From: Manihot esculenta
Lineage: Eukaryota; Streptophyta; Magnoliopsida; Malpighiales; Euphorbiaceae
Length of the DNA stretch: 64,000 bases
Reading direction: 5' to 3'
Assembly: GCF_001659605.2 (NCBI RefSeq)
Contig: NC_035161.2
Coordinates: forward strand, 29,869,691-29,933,690
The notes under the pieces were generated by a model. The model was not told the DNA's origin. It did no database searches and saw only the letters and a list, made by a program, of their open reading frames with translations. The position numbers and the translations under genes were made by a program. This document shows positions 24,590 through 39,410 of the stretch, piece by piece. The stretch's first letter is position 1, and every line of letters starts with the position of its first letter.

Positions 24590-26661
24590 TCATGGTGCAA
24601 TCACAAATAAAGGCTGCATTTAATAAAACCCAAGGACTTCAGATCTGAGAATATGAAACACGAGAATATGACATATGTGGAGTAAAGAAAGAAATAAAGA
24701 AAGATTACCATGTCCACACTAACTGGTTTCCCATCTTCTACCAAAATCTCAGCTATGGTTCCAGACTGATCAGCCTAACCATAAAACAATTGATTAGACA
24801 AAAAAGTGAAATATACATCCATGCCATTATTTCTTGAGAGAAAAATAATAACATACCTCAATTTCATTCATTAGTTTCATCGCCTCGATAATGCAAACGA
24901 CCTGTCCTTTCTGCACTCTATCTCCTACCTATGAAAGAAACAAAATATATGGAGGAAATATTGTTACTTTGGCATGATAATTTTTAAGTACATACAAGCT
25001 AAGTCATGCTCTTTGGGGATCTAGGCATTCTGATGGGTAACTAGCTTTTAAGTGGTAATGAGCACAGACCTTCACAAATGGAGGTTCACCAGGTGCTGGA
25101 GATCGATAAAAGGTTCCTGCCATAGGGCATTTCAGCGGTGCATGAGATGAAGTACTTGTCTTTGCAGGGGAAGGTAAGGCAAGCACAGGAGCTGGAGGAG
25201 TGGAACTTGGAGGGGGAGAAGCAGGAGCTGCTGGCGGTGGAGATGGAAGTGTGGGATTTTGGTAATGAGGTTGGACAAATGTGACAGGAGCTGCCGCTGG
25301 TGGTGGTTGCAAAGCCTCTTTTTTCCTTATTATGAGCTCACAATCTAATTGCTTCAGTTGGAGCTCTGTGATGTCTCTTGAATCCACAAGCCTGCTCATG
25401 AATTTAAATGAAGAACTCTCAACTTAAGCAATGAAATCGATTCATGTGCATGACCAGCAATTTACAATGGCATGACAAAAAAAAAGCAGGTTGTTTTTGC
25501 TTACTTGACAAGGTCTGACACTTGCGTCATGAATGCCAAAACTGATGATGCGTCCTGAATATTTTCTGCAGGCTCATCTTTCTTCTCAGGTGACGTAGCT
25601 TTGGAGTTAGTGTCCAGCACTGGCGCAGAATTTGAAGACTTCTCGAAGATGGCCTTGGATACAAAATTTAGTCAGCCACGATAATGATTAATGAAAATCG
25701 GCTCATGATTTAAACATGTAATCTTTCTTAAAACTTATATATGAGCAACCCCTCACCTCATTTAGCTGTGCCTGCACCTTTATAACAAGAGATTGCTTCC
25801 TGTCAGGCCACTGCAAAATAGAAACAGATCATTCAACAATCAAGAGCAGTAGTATCTCCGCTGGGACATTAGGGTGCTAGAAATTGATAAGCAAGTCCTT
25901 ATTATTAGGCTTTTGGTGACTGATTATAAAAGAGGAGCTCAAATCCGTTTAGTAAGCTGAAAATAGCTTGACTAAGGATTGAGCAGATGAAGTTCTAACT
26001 AAAAAGAAGACAGAAAAATTGAACCCGATAGTGATTTCAATTATGTTTTTGTGATTTCTTTAGGATCAAAACTAGGCTGACATGTAATACTTTGGATGAT
26101 GTTTAGAGTTCAGCAGTGATTAATGTTGGTTCAGAAAATCACAATTCCAGTTTCATTTAACACTGAATTTCCAGTAAATAATTTTTAATAATTTTTATTT
26201 TTGATTTCTTTTACTAACAAAGAGAGCACTAATCGCCACCATCACCACTCCATATAGAAGTTGGTATCTTTATACTTGGATTTGAGTGTTTCACTGTGAC
26301 CAATCCAATATAGAAGTTGGTATCCATAAATACCACTAGATTCAAGCTATAAACATAAAACTTTAGCATCAAGAAATCGAAAAAGCGGTCCTCAGTCCAG
26401 TACTGTCACAGTGAAACAATCAAATCGAGCTTAAAGAGAATACAAGAGTAGAAAACAAGACACATACATATAAAACCAGGATATTTACCAACCATTACTG
26501 TTAAAAAGAAGAAATAGCAAGCAAGAACCAACCTGAAATCCAAGAAGATTGGAAGCACGAGAAGTAAAAGAAATGGTGGACTTAGGATGTGGGTTTGTAG
26601 CATTGGATCCAACGCGAGCAACCAAAGAGTTCTTAGGGCATGGAACCGAGAAGGAAGCCAT
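24590..26661 (-). CDS. BCCP: Biotin carboxyl carrier protein of plastid acetyl-CoA carboxylase, 7 exons
   Basis: It carries biotin between the carboxylase and carboxyltransferase subunits of heteromeric acetyl-CoA carboxylase, the committed step of plastid fatty-acid synthesis. Minus-strand exons: 26661-26533, 25810-25757, 25653-25505, 25391-25070, 24928-24857, 24774-24709, 24613-24590, totalling 271 aa plus stop. The N-terminus ([20 protein letters not shown]) is Ser/Arg-rich and nearly free of acidic residues, as expected of a chloroplast transit peptide. Residues about 135-185 form a Pro/Ala-rich flexible linker. Then comes C-P-M-x-G-T-F-Y-R-S-P-x-P-G-E-P-P-F and the biotinyl motif EAMKLMNE, with Lys236 as the predicted biotinylated residue. 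The protein ends PLFVIAP. Length and order match plant BCCPs. The small last exon (24 nt) is supported by frame and acceptor. Confidence 0.93.
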
Positions 26662-27638
26662 TGTTGATAAATTTGGCACAAAACCAAGATGTAAAAACCA
26701 GATGAAAAAATAATGGAGAGGGCAAGCGAGGGGGCGGAAATTTGTAGGAGAAATGGCGGCGATGGGATCGAAGAAAGCTGATAGTAAATCAAGAAAATGA
26801 AACACAAAAGCCAAGGAAGCCAACGGCAATAGCTAAAATTTTTTAAGGAGTGTTCGAGCGGAAGTGGGTTTCGATATTTACAATGAAAAACCCACTTCAC
26901 ATCATAGGTTTTCAACTTTCTTAACTAACCACAACCATCTCACCCATTTCACAACACGAGACAAACACCCTTTCAACAACTTGTGCAAGCGATGATTATG
27001 GCGTGGGGTCTTTTCTTTAAGGCTTATCTTCATTTTGATTAGTTCTTGCAATTACAATTTTAACAGGTTCATGATCGTTTGCTATTTGTTTGATCAATTT
27101 CGTTCTCCACTTCCATACTTGAAAAGAAACACAAGTGGCCTCTTGGAAAGTGGACGTTTAACCAACAAAGGAGAAATTTTGAAAATAAACTTCTTTCAAA
27201 TATATAAAAGATAAAACTTCATTCAAACGATTAAAAGAAAAAAATCCTGAAATCCAGGCAGTCAATGGGTTGGCACAGACGAGCGTGCTTATCTGTCGGA
27301 AAGTGACACACACATGGGGAGGAGTTGGCAGTTGAATTAACAATGAAAGACAACGCCGCCAACGACACCCAAGCAAGCGAGGGTCTCAGTCGAGAAATAT
27401 CGACAAAATCTGCTTTTATTAAAAGCAACAATTTTCTGAACAATGTATTCTTTATTACTGAAAAATAATAGCATTACAGAGAGAAACCTAAACAGGAAAA
27501 AAAAAAAAAAAAGTGATTTGAAAATGCACACTTTCGGGAGAGCCCCAAAAGATGGTGGTTGTGTCGCAAAACCATCAATACGTTGTTTATATCCGCCCTG
27601 TAATGTGCCAATGCAGTAATAAAAACAAGAGTGATAAT
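26662..27638. other. Intergenic region between BCCP promoter and MPP-beta 3' end
   Basis: It contains the BCCP 5' UTR and promoter (reading left on the minus strand) and the 3' UTR of the next gene. An A-run lies at 27499-27513. Open frames here are not conserved-looking. No TATA box could be chosen with confidence. Confidence 0.4.
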
Positions 27639-30600
27639 CTAGTAGCGGTTCAAGTAAGTCCTGCGTCTGAACCAATTGTAGTCAGGCAACCCCTGGATGG
27701 GACCCATGGCAGCAATTGCAATATCCTGTCAAAAACCAAATCAATACATTAACATGGAAATTTTCCTTTCAGTTTTGTAGTCAGAAAAGAAACGACAACA
27801 CTTTGGTTGGTTGCTACCTTGTCGTGAATAAATCTGTTAGCAACACGTTTAATTGTGCTAGCGTCAACAGCATCAATCCTAGCAAACAATTCTGCAAATG
27901 GAATTCTCCGGCCATATGTAAGTAGCTGCAACCATTAACAAACATGACAAAGTTAGCAGCAACTTTATCCCAAAGAAAAAGGTTAGACGGTAAAATGCCT
28001 TATGCTTAATGTCATCCCTGAAATTGTTGGGGTGTTCCATAGTTCATTTCCAACTTTTTATCCAGAAGTTTCAATTTAAACTCATTGTAGCAAAAATTAA
28101 GAAGATTAAGAAATTGAGCTTCTTGATTCTGGACTACATCACGAAATTTTAGTTCAAAATTTTAATTGAAACTTCTATGCAATTGGAACAAAAAGTTGAA
28201 AATAAACTAATTGAACTTTCCCAATAAATAAAAAATTGAAATAGAACTTCTAGACGTAATAATATTGTTATAGCAGTAAATCTTGCTCTCCCTACACATG
28301 ATTGCCAATTTGCCATCCATAATTTCGGACAATGATTCTTTTAGACTATTGGATCAAAAAAGAAGTCATGAGAATAGCTACTGTTGATAATCGAATAAGG
28401 AATCACAAGATGTGCTCCAACCATATGATGAAATCCAATAAGGATAAATGGCCTAACATATCAGTACCATATGATGAATACTATGATCCTTGTTTTGCCT
28501 ACTGAACTGATATAAGAACATTATATCTTTTATACACAGTTATGCCAAGCTTAATTTTTGCTAATAGAATAGCAAAGCATAAGATGTAGCTCAATTAGTG
28601 CGTCAATACTACAAAATAACGCCAGATTTCAGTAATCACAATATTCTGTTTCAAGATGACTCCAGATTTGTGTTGGATTGACTATCATGTTCAGCAAGCT
28701 CTTAATGTTACTAAAGGTTATATATGTACACTAAGGTTTAAATTAATGAGGACAGAAAACAAAACTGAAATATCTCAGCTAAATTAACATGCATCACTTG
28801 ATATAGCAGAATATTTTTCGCTTAAAAATGCAGAATTCATGGACAAGGAAATCATTTCGAGGCTTAAAGCAAAACTGACACATCAGACTAAGAACACACC
28901 CAATAAGTGGTCATACTCTGGGTATCCAACATACACCAGGTAAGTCCAGGTAAATTGACAAGGAAAAATAGAAAATATACTTTTGGATTATCTCTACTAA
29001 GCAATTGCTTGATAAATCTACTGGAATTTGGCTAATAGAAATCACGCAATCATTAGATTTAACAATTCACATGGAAGCCAATTCATCCAACTCTCTTTTC
29101 TCTGACTGTATGTTTTATTATAGGAAAAAAAGTAATACCTGGCGTCCAATATCTTCAGCTACAGGACTGGTTCCATCTATGTGAAGTATCAATGATGATT
29201 TCAACTGCAATCAGATATATCAGTATGTCGATGGCAGCTAAATCAGTCCATAGGACATGCTCAAGTATCAATAAATAAATATATCATATAGATACTAAAA
29301 TCTATCTTCCTAGCAGATTTACATGTTTGAGGAAACAACCCCCCCCCCCCCTTTTTTTTAATTTTTTTGGGGAGGGGGGGGGGGGGGAGATGCTTTCACT
29401 CTTGGCCCATTTTTTTAACTTTGCCAGTGTTCCCATCCCTAAATTTATTTCTTTTGAAGATTATTAATTTGGAATAGGCATGTAGCTTCAATTAAATTAA
29501 ATGAAACGTTGATGAATCATTTGATCTCGAGAAGTATATTAACAAATCCAATAGTCTAAATATTTCGAAATTCTAAACTAGCTTATGTAAATGATAGAAT
29601 CAAAAAATGTAAAAAATTAAATTAAAATCAATTTATTGGATTAACAAGTTACAGCTTTTCAACATCAAAAAGAAAAAAGTTGCGGCCTTTCTTAGAAAAC
29701 TAATTCATATATAAAAATAGTCATATTTATAGAAGTTGCAAAATTTTAAAACTAAATCTTTATGCAATATAGTTAATGTACTTTTTTAAGCATATTTATC
29801 CAACAATACTATTTTTCATAAAACTGTTTTCTTGTTATACGGAAAACTAACATAGTTGTGCAATACAGAATTTTCAAGCTTGTATAACAGTATATAGAGG
29901 CAGATGAATGTTTAAAATGCATAAATATATGGTAACCATGTGATTCATTTTAATGTAGAAACAAGATTACACAAACGGCAAAGTTGCAAATTGAAGGTTC
30001 AGTTTAATATGCTGCCAGATAGTAATAGTATGCCATAATTCAGTACATCGGATTTTTCAAAAAAAAAATTAAAAGCTTATATTATATCTTGCATGCTTAA
30101 TTGCTTGTTCAATGATGCGACTTATTATCATTTAACACACAAAGTATTTCTACCAGCCAAAATCAGCAAAATGGTTCACCAGAAAATAACACAATTAATA
30201 ATAAATAGCATGTCAAGTAAAAACTGCCCACACTTTTACAGTGTTCAATTTATTTTTCATTTTATCAAAAAAGAAAGTGAAAACAAATATAACTAACTTG
30301 ACTTTGAGCAAACTAGTTTAATACAAATATCAAGTTCCATGGGAAAACATATGTTTCAGTGGCTACCTGATTACGGGCACGTGTGACATCAGCTTCTGAA
30401 ACTCGATAACTTAATTTGGTTGTCTCATACATAATTGCCCAGGCTAAATCATCCAAGCAATCTGGCTGCAAATATAAGACAATTTTTCATCAAAAGACAA
30501 GGAAGTTGTTATCAATGAGAGTCAAAAAGATAAAGAAAGTGTCAAAGGACACAAATGCCATCCTATGCATCATAAAAGAAATAGCTTCTGAATGTGAAGT

Positions 30601-33224
30601 AACACCCAGAATCAAGGAAGTGCATTTGTATCTAAAAACACATTTATGGAGACATAGAAGGCAAATTAGCACTAAGACAGGTTATGTGAGTTCAAAGTTC
30701 ACCCTACAGCTGCTTGCTCCAATCTTACGCTTCAATCAACTATACACTAATATTATATTATCCTATCAGTAAAATCATGCTTGGGATTTATTTTTCCCTG
30801 ACTGATATCTTCAAAGAGCCTCCATTATAAGAAGATTTTGTTTTCTTCCACAGAATCACAACAGGTCTCAGACATTTGACTTGGTCTACAACCGCACTTT
30901 CATCTTTCCCCTCCATCACATTATTGAAAATCTATCACTTACAAATGTAAACTAAAACAGCATGCAGTTTACAATGTTATTATGTAATCAAGCATTCCTC
31001 AGGACTAACAAAGATATTAAAACAGGATAGTGGGCTCACCTTAGCAACAGCATAAACACCAAACAGGCCAGTGTCTTTATAGTTGGTGTTAAAAGCCATC
31101 ATGCTTTCTGCTATTTCGTTGATACCAACCCGTTGTGCAAGCTCAGAACTGTTTAAGGGTTACAAATTAAATTAATGCACAAGCTAAAATGAAGACACTG
31201 TCTTGTGAGAGAACTTCTAGTTCACAAAGTATTGTGGTTTTACAGCAAAAAAGGTATAAAACATTGAAAATCAATCATAAAATTTGAGGTCAGTTTCAGT
31301 CTTAATTTGGGTGGAACAGGTTTGAGTCCCAAATGTCCTTATTGGAGCTTCCTTGTTTAAGAGCTCCCCCCCCCCCCCTCCCCCTTTTCATTGATTATAT
31401 AAAAACCCTTTCTTATAGCAGGTGTTGTAGACAGAAACTAATAGTGCAGCGCTTACCCCATGTGCTTTCCACCTCCAGCATTTTTATTCCACGAACCAAG
31501 CATAGCCTGCATGACCATTAGAGCAATAGAATCTGGATCTGTCCAGGAAGCTCCTTCAAAAGCAACGGCAAATTGTGCCAAAGGAACATCATCATCAATT
31601 ATCCTAACCTGAATTCCATATCAATAATTGAGAAAAGTTTTCTAGAACAGGTAAAGGAGTCAAATAAAGGACATTTTTAAGGAAATTCAATCAATATCCC
31701 CCACCTCAGATCCAGTGAAAAAAGCAGGTTCTTTGCCAACCAGCTGAGAAGCAGTGGTTGGATCAGCTGATAACTTAGTAAACAACTTCTTTACTTGCTC
31801 AACAACTTCTTCATGCTTAACTGCTCCAGAAGCTACAATGACCTGCAACGAAGGTCCAACTGATATTCACGATGAGAAATTCAAGATTAAATCTGTATAA
31901 CCAATACATTAAACAATAGATATGAAAAGAAACACAGACATCAGCAATTCTACAGAGTCCACTATATTAAACACAAAAATCTCATCAGTTATGAGTACCA
32001 TCCGGGGAGCAGTATAGTGTGTTTGTATATAGCTCTGAAGATGATCTCTGGTAATAGACCTGACATTTTGCGCTGGTCCAAGAATAGTTCTGCCAAGAGG
32101 AGTGTACTGGAATGCAGTTGCATGCAAATGATCGAAGATAACTTCCTCAGTTTGCCCCTCAACCTACAAATTCCCATGAGACAACTTTGGGTGTCAGAAG
32201 AGAAGTAAGATCACAAAAAGTTTAAGCCAATCAGGAAAAACCGACATCAATACAAATTGTAGAACCTCACATCCTCGACAACCAACAAACCACCACCACC
32301 CCACCCCTCAAACCCCCAAGAAAAAGAAAAAAAAATTGAATTAGCATTATAACCAAAGAAATATACAATTTCAATCATCAACTCAAGCTCCTAAAAGGGC
32401 AATAATTCAAACATAATTAATAAGAACACACTTTTCAATCAACCGAAATGAAAAGCACACAAATTTCCGCAGCAATCACCAAAAATATAACCCACCTGGA
32501 ATATCAACAACACGCAAAAATTAACCAGAATAACAAAAACATAAACCAGAAAATAGCTCATTACCTCCTCCATTTCCCTTAAAATCACATCTCTCTCGCG
32601 TCTAATCCGGTTCTCGTCGAATTTCGAGTTCTGCAATATATCAGCCAAAATATCCAATGCCTTGTTCACATCCTTGTCCATAACTTTGGCATAATAAGTA
32701 GTCTGTTCCCTACTGGTGTAGGCATTCAAATGGCCACCCATGTTCTCGATCTCCTCCTCAAGGTCTCTCGCAGACCTCCGCTCGGTGCCCTTAAAAATCA
32801 TGTGCTCTAGAAAATGTGCCGTACCGTTAGTATCTTCAGTCTCGAAGCGAGACCCAGCATCGATCCAGACTCCAACTGTAGCTGTTTTTGAGGCGAGAGT
32901 GGATTCCGTCGCGACGCGAAGGCCATTAGAAAGCGTGGTGACTCGGGTTTCAGGGGCGGAGAGGATGTGGGTGTGAGTCGTGAGAGTTGGGTGAGGGGAC
33001 CCGTATTTGAGGAACCTGGGGTCGGGATTCTCGAGCTGTTGTAGCTTGGATTTGACAGATTCAGCGAGACGGTCGTAGATCATGGCATTAGGAGGAGGAG
33101 GGGCGGGAGGAGTAGATGGCGAGGAAGAGGCGACGGCGGTTGACGAGTGTCTGACGGCAGAAAGAGCGGAGGGTGAAGGTCTGTGGGACCGGCGGGCTAG
33201 AGCTAGAAGATGCTTCAACGCCAT
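27639..33224 (-). CDS. Mitochondrial processing peptidase beta subunit, 9 exons
   Basis: This is the catalytic subunit that removes presequences from imported precursors; in plants MPP is part of the bc1 complex of the inner mitochondrial membrane. Minus-strand exons: 33224-32565, 32163-31999, 31842-31705, 31608-31457, 31148-31040, 30465-30367, 29204-29139, 27925-27818, 27725-27639, totalling 527 aa plus stop. The first 45 residues are rich in Arg, Ser, Ala and Pro with few acids, an apparent mitochondrial targeting peptide. The inverted zinc-binding motif HFLEH is at 137-141 (ligands His137, His141; catalytic Glu140), and Glu217 sits at the spacing expected of the third ligand. An intact zinc site argues for an active beta subunit, not alpha or an inactive core protein. 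The C-terminus reads [14 protein letters not shown]. Large introns hold homopolymer tracts. Confidence 0.93.
29339..29388. repeat. C-run / T-run / G-run homopolymer cluster in MPP-beta intron 7
   Basis: About 13 C, then a T-rich stretch, then an almost pure run of about 19 G. The C and G arms can pair as a hairpin, and the G arm could form a quadruplex. Exact run lengths may be affected by sequencing error. Confidence 0.8.
31366..31384. repeat. Poly-C tract in MPP-beta intron 4
   Basis: About 13 C followed by T and five C. On the sense (minus) strand this is a G-run a little over 200 bp downstream of exon 4. Length may be uncertain. Confidence 0.8.
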
Positions 33225-34516
33225 GGTTGGACTGGGAAAGGGTGTTGGGGCTAGGGTTGAGAAGGCAGACGACGGCGAGAAAAGTAGCAACAACTGTGAC
33301 AGAAGAACAGGATGATAGTTATAAGAGTTGCAGGGAGCTTTGACTGGTTTTGGGTCATGCCAAGAAGAAACGGCGTCGTACAAGTAGAATGAGGGAGATT
33401 TTTCGAAATAATTTTGTAATGGTTCATAATTAAAGTTTCCTCGTATTTCATATTATTTTTAGTATTCTAAAGAATAATGTAACGATTTTTAAGACTTTCC
33501 ACGTGCTTTCAATTCCTATAAATGAAATTCCATTTTGATTGGAGAATTTGAAATATATATTTTGTTTAATTTATTAAAGTGATGAATATTTATATTTAAA
33601 TATACATTTGAAATAATTTACAAAACATTGTGAATTCAAAAATATTTTAAAAAACTCTTTGTAATAATTTATTAATAATATATTCTAAAATTAAATTTGA
33701 ACTCACAATTTTAAATTAAATTATTTAACGCTTTATTTAGAGATATTAAAGTTTTAGTGTATTAGAGTTTGTAAGTCATCCTTACTTCGGAATGATTTTA
33801 AATATAGTCTATTTAGACATTAAGGATTATGACGAGGAAGTGTCATTATCTTTCTTACTAACTTTATTATCCTAACTAGGCTTTCAGAGTGTCCTCAACC
33901 ATCTCATACAATGAGTTAGGGATGATAATATTCAAAATACTTTAATGGGTACACTTGGTGTGATCTTAAACGAAATAATATTTCATATATTATTAAGATT
34001 ATATCAATATTTTTGTTTCAATATGAAGAATGGCTAATGCACTAATGCAGGTCTCCGGCTCATAAATTTTATGACATTTACAAGTAATTAATACGCTGGG
34101 TATTCTTGTGATTTTTTAATTTATTATTTCCTTTCATTTTATAATTTTTATTTATTTTTTTTAATTATTATCCACTTTTTTATTAATATATAAATTAATT
34201 ATTAAATTTTTATTTTATTTCAAAAAAAATTTCTCAAAATATTAAATGAAATAAAATTTCTCAAAATATTAAATAAAATAAAACCTCTCAAAATTTTTAA
34301 ATAAAATAAATAAATATTATGAAACGAGGGAGAGGTATGTAATATTTTACACAAAATAAATTTACAAAATTACTTATATTTGCATGCAGCCATCCATAAC
34401 ATCTGCCTCTACTTACATATTCATGTTTGAAATTTAAAATTTTATACTGAATTGCGGATAAGCATTGATCAAACCGGTTATGAGTATAAATAATTGCTTA
34501 ATTTTACTTTTTTCTT
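33225..34516. other. MPP-beta promoter region and AT-rich spacer
   Basis: The first about 200 bp beyond the MPP-beta start hold its 5' UTR and promoter. The rest is highly A/T-rich with no supported element. Confidence 0.4.
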
Positions 34517-34833
34517 TCAATGAATTTTTTTATAGACGGAAATTTTATTAAAAGAGAATAAATTACATAAAATGCCTACAACTAGCACAAGCACAAAAAA
34601 TAACATCACTGAAACCTAAATACATATAAAAAAAAACAAAAAGCCTAATATGAGAAGACTCAATATTGGAGCCGTAGAACCCGAAATATCAGGTTTGATC
34701 CAGCCAAAAGAACTAAAACCTATTTACATTTTACCCAACCGTAGAGATGGAAAATCCACAACTAAGTTGGGGGACTGTTAAGAGTAGAGAAGCTTCCAAT
34801 TGAAGCAAAAACATCAGCAAGACCCGGAAAGGG

Positions 34834-34864
<31 letters not shown>

Positions 34865-34932
34865 AACTCCAAAGATGAACTCTTATTCCACCATAATATA
34901 GTGCATCTTTCACGGTCCTACTTATCAATGAA
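34517..34932 (-). mobile_element. Probable 5'-truncated LINE 3' end
   Basis: On the minus strand the segment ends in an AATAAAATTTCCGTCTAT-type 3' terminus followed by an A-tail (T-run at 34525-34531), as seen at the ends of many plant LINEs. TCAATGAA occurs on both sides (34517-34524 and 34925-34932) and may be the target duplication. A long A-run at 34828-34861 lies inside and is unexplained. No RT domain remains. Confidence 0.45.
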
Positions 34933-35812
34933 AAATTAGAAAAACACACTACACACACATACATATATACATACGTTAATTTTCAGAATCTTCATTTTTC
35001 AAGTTCTTATTAAAAGATATTCTACTTTGACCAAACATTCAAAAAAATAATACTGTACTCTCTAATTTTTAGGACAAAATTCTCAAATTCGTTACTGAGA
35101 GCACTTTTAAAAATTAAGGAAAAAAATCAAGTAGCCTCCTTTAGGCTTACACAGCGTTACAAGGATTAATAGTCTTCAGATAAATTTATAACCTGAAAAC
35201 TATCATGACTTATTATAACGACTGATCAAGTACAAATAGTCAAAGAATTTATAAAACTTGTAATACCAACAGCGAAATCGAGGACGGAAAAAAAGCAGCA
35301 TACTAGCACCTGCCCCGTATGCCTTGTGATCATTTTCTGGAAACCTTGTTTTAAACACTTCCGTTGAAGAAAAATAGCATCCATAATCTTCACAAGCCCT
35401 AACTAATTTGCCCCTAAATGCCAACGATACAGCCATTTGCTTAGTTATTGATGAATATGCCTGCAACCTCAGGATTTCGGTTATTGCACAACCAAGATTT
35501 CAAATGTTTATACCTCCAATAGTAACACAAGTAATTTGCGAAGAGTTGAAAGACATCATGATAGGATCACAATAGCGTCTCTTTGTAACAAAATTTAGGA
35601 CTACGAGATGACGTAACGATTACATTCCCAATATGTCAGAAAATGCAAACTGAAAGGAACCATGTTCATCTCAAATACACCGACAAATGAAACCCAAAAA
35701 ATGTCATAATAATCTGATTGCACCAGTAACATATCTTCAAACAGATTAAAACAGAAGGCTAAAACTACCAAAATAAACTGTTTTTCTGTAGCAGAAGCCA
35801 ATGTTCGGTTGA
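34933..35812. other. Intergenic spacer and RPS19 3' UTR
   Basis: AT-rich near 34933-35150, then a more balanced stretch leading to the RPS19 stop. No gene is supported here; the short open frames look like chance. Confidence 0.4.

Positions 35813-39410
<3,598 letters not shown>

Noticed and set aside
26406..26915. 169-codon frame over the BCCP first exon
   Set aside because: It overlaps BCCP exon 1 and its promoter in another frame and is Leu/Phe-rich, as expected of antisense or shadow frames.
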